Source: Candidatus Nanopelagicales bacterium
Lineage (GTDB): Bacteria > Actinomycetota > Actinomycetes > S36-B12 > CAIYMF01
Direction: 5' to 3'
Length of the DNA stretch: 64,000 nucleotides
Assembly (NCBI GenBank): GCA_017848795.1
Contig: JAFIHG010000051.1
Location: 1-64,000 of the forward strand
Shown: positions 13,086 to 21,514 of the stretch, one piece after another
How positions within the stretch are numbered: the first letter of the stretch is position 1
How the letters are laid out: the number at the start of each line of letters is the position of its first letter
Notes under the pieces: model-generated
The model's input: the letters and a program-made list of their open reading frames with translations, nothing else
The model's database searches: none
Told to the model about the DNA's origin: nothing
Made by a program: the position numbers and the translations under genes

Positions 13086-13466
13086 ATGTCGGTAGTCGTC
13101 AAGCTCGGCTCGGGCAGCAAGAAGACGGTGGCGCGCAAGCGGCGCCACGCCCGGGTCCGCAAGAAGGTCGTCGGCACGGCGAGCCGTCCCCGGCTGGTCG
13201 TCACCCGCTCGAGCCGGCACATGTTCGTGCAGGTCGTCGACGACGGCGCCGGTCGTACGATCGCGTACGCCTCGTCGATGGAGCCGGACGTCCGCGCCAT
13301 CTCCGCCGACAAGAGCGCCAAGGCCAAGAAGGTCGGCGAGCTCGTGGCCGGCCGGGCGAAGGACGCCGGCATCGAGGCCGTGGTGTTCGACCGCGGCGGC
13401 AACAAGTTCCACGGTCGGGTAGCGGCGCTTGCCGAAGGTGCCCGTGAGGGTGGCCTCGCGTTCTGA
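13086..13466 (+). CDS. rplR: 50S ribosomal protein L18
   Basis: L18 binds 5S rRNA in the central protuberance. The 126-residue frame carries [37 protein letters not shown] and the terminal AREGGLAF. The start is the ATG directly after the rplF stop; longer in-frame ORFs from 12492 are read-through of rplF in another frame. Confidence 0.96.
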   Translation: MSVVVKLGSGSKKTVARKRRHARVRKKVVGTASRPRLVVTRSSRHMFVQVVDDGAGRTIAYASSMEPDVRAISADKSAKAKKVGELVAGRAKDAGIEAVVFDRGGNKFHGRVAALAEGAREGGLAF

Positions 13467-13501
13467 CGCGGGCCCGACGAGACGAAAGCAGAGGAAGCAT
13501 C

Positions 13502-14107
13502 ATGGCTGCAGCCCCCCGCCGCGGAAGCGGTGCCGGCGGCACCGAGCGGCGCGACCGGCGTGACGGGCGGGGTGGACCCGCCGCGGAGAAGTCCGCGTTC
13601 GTCGAGCGCGTCGTCGCGATCAACCGGGTCGCCAAGGTCGTCAAGGGTGGTCGCCGGTTCAGCTTCACCGCCCTGGTGGTCGTCGGCGACGCCGACGGCA
13701 CCGTGGGCGTGGGATACGGCAAGGCCAAGGAGGTGCCGGCCGCGATCGCGAAGGGCGTCGAGGAGGCCAAGAAGGCGTTCTTCAAGGTCCCCCGGATCCA
13801 GGGCACGATCCCGCACCCGGTCACCGGCGAAGCCGCGGCCGGCGTGGTGCTGCTGCGCCCCGCCTCTCCGGGTACCGGCGTCATCGCCGGCGGCCCGGTC
13901 CGCGCGGTGCTGGAGTGCGCCGGCATCCACGACGTGCTCAGCAAGTCGCTGGGCTCGGACAACGCGATCAACATCGTGCACGCCACGGTCGCGGCCCTCA
14001 AGGGCCTGGAGCGCCCGGAGGAGGTCGCGGCACGTCGTGGCCTGGCGCTCGAGGACGTGGCCCCCGCGGCGCTGCTGCGCGCGCGTGCTGCCGGACTGGG
14101 GGCGTGA
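13502..14107 (+). CDS. rpsE: 30S ribosomal protein S5
   Basis: S5 shapes the mRNA entry site and accuracy of decoding. The 201 residues start with a charged Arg/Gly-rich extension; the core from [17 protein letters not shown] to the [13 protein letters not shown] tract is conserved. The Lys-Val-Val-Lys-Gly-Gly loop, where spectinomycin resistance changes occur, looks wild type. GCAGAGGAAG precedes the ATG; the stop overlaps rpmD by one base. Confidence 0.97.
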   Translation: MAAAPRRGSGAGGTERRDRRDGRGGPAAEKSAFVERVVAINRVAKVVKGGRRFSFTALVVVGDADGTVGVGYGKAKEVPAAIAKGVEEAKKAFFKVPRIQGTIPHPVTGEAAAGVVLLRPASPGTGVIAGGPVRAVLECAGIHDVLSKSLGSDNAINIVHATVAALKGLERPEEVAARRGLALEDVAPAALLRARAAGLGA

Positions 14108-14289
14108 TGGCACGCCTCAAGGTCACCCAGGTCAGGTCCGGGATCGGCGGCAAGGCCAACCAGCGCGAGACGCTGCGGACGCTCGGGCTCAAGCGCCTCG
14201 GCGACGTGGTCCTCAAGGAGGACCGCCCCGAGATCCGCGGGATGGTCGGCACCGTGGCGCACCTGATCACGGTCGAGGAGGTCGACTGA
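14107..14289 (+). CDS. rpmD: 50S ribosomal protein L30
   Basis: A small 60-residue protein with the family sequence [20 protein letters not shown] and [10 protein letters not shown]. The ATG overlaps the rpsE stop. rplO follows after one base. Confidence 0.96.
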   Translation: MARLKVTQVRSGIGGKANQRETLRTLGLKRLGDVVLKEDRPEIRGMVGTVAHLITVEEVD

Positions 14290-14290
14290 C

Positions 14291-14734
14291 ATGACTCTCA
14301 AGGTCCACCACCTGCGCCCCGCGCCCGGTGCGCGTACGGCCAAGACCCGCGTCGGGCGTGGCGAGGCCAGCAAGGGCAAGACCGCCGGCCGCGGCACCAA
14401 GGGCAGCAAGGCCCGGGGACAGGTTCCGGCGAGCTTCGAGGGCGGCCAGATGCCGCTGCACATGCGCCTGCCCAAGCTCAAGGGCTTCAAGAACCGGTTC
14501 CGCGTCGAGTACCAGGTCGTGAACGTCGCGACCGTGGCCACGCTGTTCCCCGAGGGCGGGAGCGTCGACGTCGACGCGCTCGTCGCGGCCGGCGCCGTAC
14601 GGCGCGGCCACCCGGTGAAGGTCCTCGGCGACGGCGAGATCGGTGTCGCGGTGCAGGTGCAGGCGCACAAGTTCTCGCGCACCGCGGCCGAGAAGATAAC
14701 GGCGGCGGGCGGGACGACGACCGTCGTCGACTGA
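14291..14734 (+). CDS. rplO: 50S ribosomal protein L15
   Basis: L15 is a late-assembly protein with a Gly/Lys-rich N-terminus ([21 protein letters not shown]), seen here, and a globular C-terminal half ending [16 protein letters not shown]. The 147 residues fit the family. It is the last ribosomal gene of the block; a hairpin and 149 bases separate it from secY. Confidence 0.97.
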   Translation: MTLKVHHLRPAPGARTAKTRVGRGEASKGKTAGRGTKGSKARGQVPASFEGGQMPLHMRLPKLKGFKNRFRVEYQVVNVATVATLFPEGGSVDVDALVAAGAVRRGHPVKVLGDGEIGVAVQVQAHKFSRTAAEKITAAGGTTTVVD

Positions 14735-14745
14735 GCGTCCGAGGC

Positions 14746-14813
14746 GACGCGGGCCGTCCGCGCGGTTGCCGGTAGCCCGGCCCCCGTGCGTTACAGTCGG
14801 ACGGCCCGGCGTC
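14746..14813 (+). terminator. Long hairpin between rplO and secY
   Basis: Bases 14746-14760 pair with 14798-14813: a perfect 10-bp stem, one bulged G and five more pairs, closing a 37-nt loop. It starts 11 bases after the rplO stop. It is likely a terminator or attenuator between the ribosomal genes and secY-adk-map. No T run follows. Confidence 0.6.
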
Positions 14814-14883
14814 GCTAGGGCAGCCGCCCCGGGACCACGTGTATCGAGCGGTCGTCGCTCCCGGCGACTGCACAGGAGGAGCC

Positions 14884-16182
14884 GTGCTTCAAGCGTTCGT
14901 GTCGGCGTTCCGTACGCCCGACCTGCGCGGCAAGCTGCTGTTCACGCTCGGCATCATCGCGATCTTCCGGCTCGGCTCGGTCGTGCCCACGCCCGGCGTC
15001 GACTACACCGCGATCCAGCGTTGCATCACCGTCGTCGAGGGCAACTCGCTGTACGGGATCATCAACCTGTTCAGCGGCGGTGCGCTGCTGCAGCTGTCGG
15101 TGTTCGCGCTCGGGATCATGCCGTACATCACGGCGAGCATCATCTTGCAGCTGCTCGTCGTCGTGATCCCGCGGCTGGAGGCGCTCAAGAAGGAGGGCCA
15201 GTCCGGCCAGGCGAAGATCACGCAGTACACCCGGTACCTGACGATCGGGCTGGGCATCCTGCAGTCCACCGCGATCATCGCGCTGGCGCGCAACCCCGGG
15301 CAGCTGTTCCAGGGGTGCAACGAGCAGTTGCTGCCGGACCAGTCGGTCTCCCTGATCGTCACCATGGTCCTGACGATGACCGCGGGTACCGGCATCATCA
15401 TGTGGCTCGGCGAGCTGATCACCGACCGCGGTGTCGGCAACGGGATGTCGCTGCTGATCTTCACCTCGATCATCGCGACGTTCCCCGGCCAGATGGCCAC
15501 CATCTACACCGTGCACGGGGTGCTGACGCTCACGTTCGTGCTCGCGACCGGGCTGTTCATCATCGCCGCGATCGTCTTCGTCGAGCAGGCGCAGCGGCGC
15601 ATCCCGGTCCAGTACGCCAAGCGCATGATCGGCCGGCGCACGTACGGCGGCACCTCCACCTACATCCCGCTCAAGGTCAACATGGCCGGCGTGATCCCGG
15701 TGATCTTCGCCGCCTCGCTGCTCTACGTACCGCAGCTGATCGCCCAGATGTCCGGCAACACCAACGAGGGCTGGGGCGCCTGGGTGATCGCGAACTTCAC
15801 CAAGGGCGAGGAGCCGCTCTACCTGATCACGTACGCGCTGCTGCTGATCTTCTTCACGTACTTCTACGTCTCGATCACGTTCAACCCGGTCGAGGTGGCG
15901 GACAACATGAAGAAGTACGGCGGGTTCGTCCCGGGCATCCGCGCCGGCCGGCCGACCGCGGAGTACCTCGACTACGTGCTGACGCGGATCACCTTCCCCG
16001 GCTCGCTGTACCTGACCGTGATCGCGATCGTGCCGTTCGTGGCGTTCGCGTTCCTCGGCGTCGGCCAGAACTTCGCCTTCGGTGGCGTCAGCGTGCTGAT
16101 CATGGTCGGTGTCGGTCTCGACACGGTCAAGCAGATCGAGAGCCAGCTCCAGCAGCGCAGCTACGAGGGGTTCCTGCGCTGA
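14884..16182 (+). CDS. secY: Protein translocase subunit SecY
   Basis: SecY is the channel subunit of the Sec translocon. The 432 residues hold about ten hydrophobic spans and the conserved cytosolic loops around [10 protein letters not shown] and [23 protein letters not shown]. The GTG at 14884 is chosen: AGGAGGA ends three bases before it and the start aligns with the usual short SecY N-terminus; an ATG at 14839 would add an unconserved stretch. The stop overlaps adk by one base. Confidence 0.97.
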   Translation: MLQAFVSAFRTPDLRGKLLFTLGIIAIFRLGSVVPTPGVDYTAIQRCITVVEGNSLYGIINLFSGGALLQLSVFALGIMPYITASIILQLLVVVIPRLEALKKEGQSGQAKITQYTRYLTIGLGILQSTAIIALARNPGQLFQGCNEQLLPDQSVSLIVTMVLTMTAGTGIIMWLGELITDRGVGNGMSLLIFTSIIATFPGQMATIYTVHGVLTLTFVLATGLFIIAAIVFVEQAQRRIPVQYAKRMIGRRTYGGTSTYIPLKVNMAGVIPVIFAASLLYVPQLIAQMSGNTNEGWGAWVIANFTKGEEPLYLITYALLLIFFTYFYVSITFNPVEVADNMKKYGGFVPGIRAGRPTAEYLDYVLTRITFPGSLYLTVIAIVPFVAFAFLGVGQNFAFGGVSVLIMVGVGLDTVKQIESQLQQRSYEGFLR

Positions 16183-16745
16183 TGCGCGTCGTACTCATGG
16201 GCCCGCCCGGCGCGGGGAAGGGCACCCAGGCGGCGGTGGTGTCCGGCAAGCTCGCGGTCCCGCACATCTCCACCGGCGACATCTTCCGGGCGAACGTGTC
16301 CGAGGGCACCGAGCTGGGCCGGACCGCCAAGCGGTACATGGACGCCGGAGACTACGTGCCCGACGAGGTCACCAACGCGATGGTCCGCGACCGGCTCGCC
16401 GCGCCCGACGCCAGCGCCGGCTTCCTGCTCGACGGCTACCCGCGGACGACCGCGCAGGTCGGAGAGCTCGACGACATGCTCGCCGCGCGGGGGACCTCTC
16501 TCGACCACGTCGTGGAGCTCACCGTCGACGTCGACGAGGTCGTGGCCCGGCTGCTGGCCCGCGCCCAGGAGCAGGGCCGCAGCGACGACGACGAGCAGGT
16601 CGTACGCCGTCGCCTCGAGCTCTACGCCGAGCAGACCGCGCCGCTCACCGACAGCTACGCCGCCCGCGGACTGCTCGTACGGATCGACGGCATGGGCAGC
16701 ATCGACAGCGTGACCGACCGCATCCTCTCGGCCCTCGGCGGCTGA
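16182..16745 (+). CDS. adk: Adenylate kinase, short-LID type
   Basis: Catalyses AMP + ATP to 2 ADP in the cytosol. The 187-residue protein has the P-loop GPPGAGKGT (7-15), [10 protein letters not shown] and DGYPRT. The LID between the two Arg-containing segments is short, as in mycobacteria, and has no zinc cysteines. It sits between secY (one-base overlap) and map (12-base gap), the conserved order. Confidence 0.97.
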   Translation: MRVVLMGPPGAGKGTQAAVVSGKLAVPHISTGDIFRANVSEGTELGRTAKRYMDAGDYVPDEVTNAMVRDRLAAPDASAGFLLDGYPRTTAQVGELDDMLAARGTSLDHVVELTVDVDEVVARLLARAQEQGRSDDDEQVVRRRLELYAEQTAPLTDSYAARGLLVRIDGMGSIDSVTDRILSALGG

Positions 16746-16757
16746 GGCAGGCAGTCC

Positions 16758-17600
16758 GTGTTCGGGCGACGCGAACGCATCCAGGTCAAGTCCGCCGAGC
16801 AGCTCGCGCTGATGCGGGCGGCGGGGCTGGTCGTGGCGCGGACGCTGGAGGTCCTCGCGGCCGCTGTGGTCCCGGGGGTCAGCACCGCCGAGCTGGACCG
16901 GATCGCCGAGGCGTCGATCCGCGATGCGGGAGCAGTGCCCTCCTTCCTCGGGTACGGGGTGCCGCCGTTTCCCGCGAGCATCTGCACCTCGGTCAACGAC
17001 GAGGTCGTGCACGGGATCCCCGGGGACCGGGTCCTTGTCGAGGGCGACCAGATCTCGATCGACTGCGGTGCGATCCTGGCCGGGTGGCACGGCGACGCCG
17101 CGGTGACGGTGCCGGTCGGCGAGGTCGCACCGGCCGACGCGGAACTGTCACGAGTGACCCGCGAGGCGCTCTGGCGCGGCCTGGCCGCGGCGCAGGTCGG
17201 GGGCCGGCTCACCGACATCGGCCACGCCGTCGAGTCCTACGTACGGTCCCAACCGGGCGGTGACCGGTACGGGATCGTCGAGGAGTACGTCGGGCACGGC
17301 ATCGGCACCGCGATGCACATGGAGCCGAACGTGCCCAACTACGGCGCGCCCGGCAAGGGTCCGGCCCTGGTCGCCGGGATGGCGCTCGCCGTCGAGCCGA
17401 TGGTGACCGCGGGCAGCCGGGAGCTCGCCGTGCTGTCCGACGACTGGACCGTCGCCACGATGGACGGCGCGCGGGCGGCGCACTGGGAGCACACCGTGGC
17501 GCTCACCGACGAGGGCCCGTGGGTGCTGACCGCGCTCGACGGCGGGGCCGCGACGTTCGCCGAGCTCGGCATCGCTTCTCCGGCGGCCTCCCGCGACTAG
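16758..17600 (+). CDS. map: Methionine aminopeptidase, type I
   Basis: Removes the N-terminal Met from nascent proteins using two metal ions. The 280 residues carry the five ligands in order: Asp102, Asp113, His180, Glu213 and Glu244, plus the substrate-side His85. The GTG start gives a short N-terminus without the SH3-binding extension of some actinobacterial paralogues. This is the last gene of the block; infA and the alpha operon do not follow. Confidence 0.96.
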   Translation: MFGRRERIQVKSAEQLALMRAAGLVVARTLEVLAAAVVPGVSTAELDRIAEASIRDAGAVPSFLGYGVPPFPASICTSVNDEVVHGIPGDRVLVEGDQISIDCGAILAGWHGDAAVTVPVGEVAPADAELSRVTREALWRGLAAAQVGGRLTDIGHAVESYVRSQPGGDRYGIVEEYVGHGIGTAMHMEPNVPNYGAPGKGPALVAGMALAVEPMVTAGSRELAVLSDDWTVATMDGARAAHWEHTVALTDEGPWVLTALDGGAATFAELGIASPAASRD

Positions 17601-17668
17601 CCGCGCCGTACGCCAGTCAGCTCGCCGGTACGCCGCCGTCGATCATGGCGTCGTCGGTCTCGAACCCA

Positions 17669-17727
17669 GTTGATCATGACGTCCCGGGTCGCAAACCGCC
17701 CTTCGGACCCTCAACATCATGATCAAC
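17669..17727. repeat. Inverted repeat with TGATCA cores
   Basis: GTTGATCATGA at 17669-17679 has its exact reverse complement at 17717-17727, and each arm contains the palindrome TGATCA. A related GATCATGGCG begins at 17641. The element lies in the 174-base gap between map and the end of the opposite-strand VOC gene, so it may terminate both. It may also be a genome-wide repeat. Confidence 0.6.
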
Positions 17728-17774
17728 GTTCGATCGGAGCCGCGACCGAGCGAGCGGGGCGACTGGCCGGGCGC

Positions 17775-18497
17775 TCAGGAGGAGTGCGGTGGGAAGGCGC
17801 AGAACTCGTTGCCCTCCGGGTCGGCGAGGATCCACCAGTTGCCGTCCGCGACCGGGTCGCGCAGCACCTGCGCCCCGGCAGCGACGAGTGCGGCCGGGTC
17901 ATCGGCCGTGAGCCGCACGTCCCAGTGCATGCGGTTCTTCACCTGCTTCGGCTCGGGCACAGGGTTGAAGACCCAGGCGTACCAGGGGAAGCCGTCAGCA
18001 CCTTGGATCCAGGCGACGCCGTCGCGCTGCTGCACGGCCCCGCCGAGCCGTTCGGCCCACCAGGCCGCGATCGCGGCCGGGTCGCGCGCGTCGACGACGA
18101 GCTCGAACGGCGTCGGGCCTTCCACCGCCGGTGCGCCCCACTCCGCAGGTGCGGGAGGCATGGCGCAGAACCCGTTGCCCTCCGGGTCGGAGAGCACCCA
18201 CCAGTGCTGCTCGTCGTGCGGCTCGTGCTCGAGGGTCGCCCCCGCGGCCACGAGCGGGGCGGGGTCCGGCGCGGGCAACCGCAGGTCGAGGTGCACCCGC
18301 GTCTTGCCGGTGCGCGGCTCGGGCACTTCGTCGACCCAGATCCGTTCGCCGGGGTGGCCGCCGGGTGAGGGGACGATCACCCGGTCGTTGCCGCCCGCCG
18401 CGTCGTGGGTCCGGCCCAGCACGAACGACCAGAACCCGGCGAGGGCAGGCGCGTCGGAGGCGTCGAGGACCAGGTCCTGGAAGGAGGCGTCGGGCAT
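17775..18497 (-). CDS. Two-domain VOC (glyoxalase-like) protein
   Basis: The 240-residue protein is an internal duplication: residues about 1-115 and 125-240 each show the PF18029-like glyoxalase pattern (F-x-x-L/V-V-D-A near the start and D-P-E-G-N-x-F-C-A near the end). The family includes resistance proteins and dioxygenase-like enzymes, but I see nothing that fixes a substrate. The ATG at 18497 is preferred over a start at 18557 because it lies six bases after a CAGGGT hexamer and begins the first domain. It is transcribed against map. Confidence 0.75.
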   Translation of the reverse strand: MPDASFQDLVLDASDAPALAGFWSFVLGRTHDAAGGNDRVIVPSPGGHPGERIWVDEVPEPRTGKTRVHLDLRLPAPDPAPLVAAGATLEHEPHDEQHWWVLSDPEGNGFCAMPPAPAEWGAPAVEGPTPFELVVDARDPAAIAAWWAERLGGAVQQRDGVAWIQGADGFPWYAWVFNPVPEPKQVKNRMHWDVRLTADDPAALVAAGAQVLRDPVADGNWWILADPEGNEFCAFPPHSS

Positions 18498-18509
18498 GGC
18501 ACCACCCTG
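18498..18509 (-). promoter_or_regulatory. Predicted leaderless promoter of the VOC gene
   Basis: CAGGGT (minus strand, 18504-18509) followed by six bases and the ATG. No Shine-Dalgarno sequence lies between. Confidence 0.5.
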
Positions 18510-18542
18510 GCCCGTACCCCCGACAACCGCTACCACGATCTG

Positions 18543-18592
18543 CTGACGAGGGGTCACCGTCGCTCGTGTCGTAGCAGGCGACCCCTCGTCAG
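18543..18592. terminator. Hairpin downstream of the small secreted protein gene
   Basis: A perfect 13-bp inverted repeat (18543-18555 with 18580-18592) around a 24-nt loop. It lies 14 bases past the end of the minus-strand gene ending at 18606 and upstream of the VOC gene. It fits a terminator without a T run. Confidence 0.6.
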
Positions 18593-18605
18593 GCGATCGA
18601 CGTGA

Positions 18606-19016
18606 TCAGATGGTGAGCGCCGCGCGGCAGACCTCTCCGGTGGCCCGGCTCTTCACGCGTACGACGACCCGGTCCTTGCCCTTGCGGTTCTTCAGGTGCC
18701 GGTCCACGTCCACCTCACCGTCCCGGTCGCTGCGGGTGGTGGAGCGGTAGACCCACTTCTTGTTGTTCTTGACGCGCTTGTGCTTGATCTTGACCTTCCA
18801 CGTCACGCCTGCGCGGGGCGTGTCGGCGTCGAAGTCGACGTCGATCAGCCCGTGCTCCCGCTCGAGCTCGAGCTTCCAGGTGCTGCCCTGCGAGCAGGTT
18901 CCGTACTTCTGCCGCTCGACCCCGGCGGCGTCCGCAGCGGGCGCAGCGGCGATGAGCAGGCCGGCGCCGGTGGCGGTCCCGGCGAGTACGGCGATCGTGC
19001 GTCGGGTGCGTCGCAT
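18606..19016 (-). CDS. Small secreted basic protein of unknown function
   Basis: The 136-residue product starts with MRRTRR, a hydrophobic stretch and an APAADAAG-type cleavage site near residue 31, a clear Sec signal peptide. The mature part is rich in Lys, Arg and Asp with beta-strand-like alternation, and has two cysteines (CSQG and GEVCRA) that could form a disulphide. The start at 19016 is chosen because GGAGG lies five bases upstream; an ATG four codons earlier is less well placed. I do not recognise a family. Confidence 0.7.
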   Translation of the reverse strand: MRRTRRTIAVLAGTATGAGLLIAAAPAADAAGVERQKYGTCSQGSTWKLELEREHGLIDVDFDADTPRAGVTWKVKIKHKRVKNNKKWVYRSTTRSDRDGEVDVDRHLKNRKGKDRVVVRVKSRATGEVCRAALTI

Positions 19017-19182
19017 CGTGTCCTCCAAAGACGACCAGCTTCTCGGTGTTCGGTTTCCGTAGCTCGACCCGACCAGGGGCGGGTGGGCCGGTGCAAGAAT
19101 TCTGGGAGCAGTCTCATCGGTCTCTCACGATGCGCCGCACGAGTGCGCCTGTCGCCCTCATGGAGACCGGCCACGGGTCCGA

Positions 19183-19194
19183 CAGACTGGTCCG
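19183..19194 (+). promoter_or_regulatory. Predicted leaderless promoter of the APH-fold kinase gene
   Basis: CAGACT at 19183-19188, then six bases, then GTG at 19195. No Shine-Dalgarno sequence. Confidence 0.5.
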
Positions 19195-20343
19195 GTGCTC
19201 GAACCCGACCCGCGAGCGCTGCTGGACGCACTCCTGGCGGCCGATGGCAGGGTGCTGGGCGACGCCGAGCTGTGCCAGGTGGAGGCGGGACGCGAAGGAC
19301 CGATCACGGGGTACGCGGTCCGGTGGACGCGCGGGTCGCAAGAAGGACGGGACCTGGTCTACGTCGAGCCGTGCACCCGCGGGCAAGCGGGCGGTGTCCT
19401 CCTCGTCGACCCGCAAAGTGGGCGCCGCCGGCTCGTGTGGCGCTACCCCGACGATCCGGCACTGCCCGCGCTGCCCCTCGCGGTGCACCCGGACGCCGTC
19501 GCCGCCCTGCTTCCCCGGCTGGGCGTGCGCTCCGTCCCGGTCGGGCTCGAGCTCATGACCTACCGGCCGCGTCGGCGTGCGGTGGTGCACGTGCGACCCG
19601 AGGCCGGCAGCGCGGTGTACCTCAAGGTCCTGCGCCCCGAGCACGCCGAGCTGGTGCATGACAAGTACCGCACGCTGCACGCCGCCGGGCTGCCGGTGCC
19701 GCAACCGCTCGGCTGGGCACCCGCAGGGTTGCTCGCGCTCGCCGAGGTACCCGGTGTCCCGGCGGCGCACCTGTTGCCCGACGTCGTCGCCGCCCCGCGC
19801 TTCGCCGCCGAGCTGGCCGCGCTGCTGGAGCGGTTGCGCGGCGCGGTCCGGATGGACTGGCCACCTCGGCGTACCCCGGCGGTCGCCGTCGGCTGGTACG
19901 CCGCGCAGCTGATCCGGGCGCGCCCGGAGCAGGCGCGCCGCATCGCGGCGGTCCGGGATGCGGTGCTCGCCTCACCCCGGGCCGAGGCGGTGGGCATCCA
20001 CGGTGACCTGCACCTCGGGCAGGTGCTCGTGGACCCGGCGCGACCCGGCCGGATCACGGGCCTGCTCGACGTCGACACCGCCGGACCCGGTGAGCCGGTC
20101 GACGACGCGGCAGCTCTGGTGTCGCACCTCGCCCTCACCGCGCTCACCGCCGCCGATGATCGCGAACGGACTGCCGCACGTTGGGCGGCGAGGGAGTGGA
20201 CGCCGCACCTGGTGCGTGGACCGTTGCATCCCCGGCTGGCCGGCCATCTGCTCGCGCTCGCGCTCGAGCCGGCGACCCGGGGCGACGATGCGCTGACCGA
20301 CGAGCTGCTCGCCGCCGCCGAACGAGCGACCGTGCCCGGCTGA
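19195..20343 (+). CDS. APH-fold phosphotransferase (aminoglycoside phosphotransferase family)
   Basis: The 382-residue protein has the kinase-like Brenner motif HGDLHLGQVLVD (around residues 268-279) and the metal-binding D in GLLDVDTAGPGEPVDD. The VYLKVLRP segment (about 140-147) carries the likely ATP-binding lysine. The family covers antibiotic kinases, choline and maltose kinases and many of unknown substrate. The first 110 or so residues do not resemble the usual N-lobe and may be a separate domain. No resistance cluster surrounds it, so a metabolic substrate seems as likely as an antibiotic. Confidence 0.75.
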   Translation: MLEPDPRALLDALLAADGRVLGDAELCQVEAGREGPITGYAVRWTRGSQEGRDLVYVEPCTRGQAGGVLLVDPQSGRRRLVWRYPDDPALPALPLAVHPDAVAALLPRLGVRSVPVGLELMTYRPRRRAVVHVRPEAGSAVYLKVLRPEHAELVHDKYRTLHAAGLPVPQPLGWAPAGLLALAEVPGVPAAHLLPDVVAAPRFAAELAALLERLRGAVRMDWPPRRTPAVAVGWYAAQLIRARPEQARRIAAVRDAVLASPRAEAVGIHGDLHLGQVLVDPARPGRITGLLDVDTAGPGEPVDDAAALVSHLALTALTAADDRERTAARWAAREWTPHLVRGPLHPRLAGHLLALALEPATRGDDALTDELLAAAERATVPG

Positions 20344-20390
20344 TGAGAGCGTTCTCACCTGCCATTCCTCGGCGCCTCATCGGAGCGGTA

Positions 20391-20402
20391 CAGGCTGATC
20401 CC
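20391..20402 (+). promoter_or_regulatory. Predicted leaderless promoter of the Ser/Pro/Thr-rich protein gene
   Basis: CAGGCT at 20391-20396, then six bases, then the ATG at 20403. No Shine-Dalgarno sequence. Confidence 0.5.
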
Positions 20403-20852
20403 ATGACGCACAAGCGACGCTGGATCGTCTACGGGTCGGTGACGGCGCTCGGCCTCGGCCTCGGAAGCGCAGGTGCGGTCGCCGCCGCGAACGCCCTGGA
20501 GATCAGGGACGTGCCCGGCCAGGCGGTCTCCGGATCCAAAGTGCTGGCCTCCTCGCGTGGGGCGGCGCTGCCGTCCGCCGGCACGACCGCGAAGAAGACG
20601 AAGGCCGGCCCCAGCTATCAGCCGAAGACGGACCCGTCGGACTCCGCGTTCGCCTCTCCGATGACTCCGATGACACCGCGTACCGCCGCTTCGGTCCCTT
20701 CGCCACGGACGACGGCGACGGCCGCGTCGACCCAGAGCCCGCGGAGCGCCAGCTCCGCGCCATCGCCAAGGACGGTCGCGAGCCCCGTCTCCACCGTGAG
20801 CCCGGCCAGCCCGATGTCGCCCCCGAGCCCGCGCAGCCCGGAGCACGACTGA
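20403..20852 (+). CDS. Ser/Pro/Thr-rich exported protein next to a two-component system
   Basis: The 149-residue product has a basic start (MTHKRRW) and a hydrophobic segment at residues 9-31, a signal peptide or membrane anchor. The rest is low complexity: repeated Ser-Pro, Thr-Pro and MTPMTP-like units with almost no hydrophobic residues. This predicts a disordered, possibly wall-spanning or O-glycosylated stalk. It ends three bases from the end of the convergent response-regulator gene. Function unknown; proximity hints at a link to the sensor kinase, which is inference. Confidence 0.65.
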   Translation: MTHKRRWIVYGSVTALGLGLGSAGAVAAANALEIRDVPGQAVSGSKVLASSRGAALPSAGTTAKKTKAGPSYQPKTDPSDSAFASPMTPMTPRTAASVPSPRTTATAASTQSPRSASSAPSPRTVASPVSTVSPASPMSPPSPRSPEHD

Positions 20853-20855
20853 CCC

Positions 20856-21512
20856 TCACCGGAGCCGGTAGCCGGCCCCGCGCACGGTCTCGATGCGCTC
20901 CGCGCCGAGCTTCCCGCGCAGGTAGCGGACGTAGACGTCGACCACGTTGGATGCCGGGTCGAAGTCGTACCCCCAGACCCGGCTCAGCAACTGCTCACGA
21001 CTGAGCACCTGGTCCGGGTGACGGACGAACTCCTCGGCGAGCGCGAACTCGCGCGCGGACAGGTCGACGACGCGGTCGCCGACGGTCGCGCGGCGGGAAC
21101 GGGTGTCCAGCGAGAGGTCCCCTCGGGCCAGCACCGGAGGTGCGGCGAGCGTCGCGTCGCGCAACCGCAGCCGGATCCGCGCAAGCAGTTCGTCGAACCG
21201 GAACGGCTTGCGCATGTAGTCGTCCGCGCCGCCCTGCAGTCCGGCCAGCACGTCATCGCCGGACGTCCGCGCCGTCAGGATGATCACCGGTGTGGTGCTG
21301 CCGGCGGCTCGCAGCTCCTGCAGGACGGTGTAGCCGTCCATGCCAGGCAACCCGATGTCGAGCACCATGAGGTCGAACGCGCCAGTTCGTGCGTGGCCGA
21401 GGGCGTCCGCTCCGGTACCGACGATCGTCGTGGCGTAACCGGCGGCGCGCAGGCCCTTGTCGATGAACGAGGCGATGCGCGCCTCGTCCTCGGCGATCAG
21501 GATCGCGGCCAT
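20856..21512 (-). CDS. OmpR/PhoB-family response regulator
   Basis: A 218-residue transcription regulator. The receiver domain (1-115) has the acidic pair at residues 8-10, the phosphorylation site Asp52 in LMVLDIGLPGMDG, a Thr in ILTAR and the Lys of MRKPF. The C-terminal winged helix (about 125-218) includes LSAREFALAEEFVRHPDQVLSREQLL and the usual VRGAGYRLR end. It starts two bases after the kinase gene stop, so the pair is one operon on the minus strand. Confidence 0.93.
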   Translation of the reverse strand: MAAILIAEDEARIASFIDKGLRAAGYATTIVGTGADALGHARTGAFDLMVLDIGLPGMDGYTVLQELRAAGSTTPVIILTARTSGDDVLAGLQGGADDYMRKPFRFDELLARIRLRLRDATLAAPPVLARGDLSLDTRSRRATVGDRVVDLSAREFALAEEFVRHPDQVLSREQLLSRVWGYDFDPASNVVDVYVRYLRGKLGAERIETVRGAGYRLR

Positions 21513-21514
21513 GG

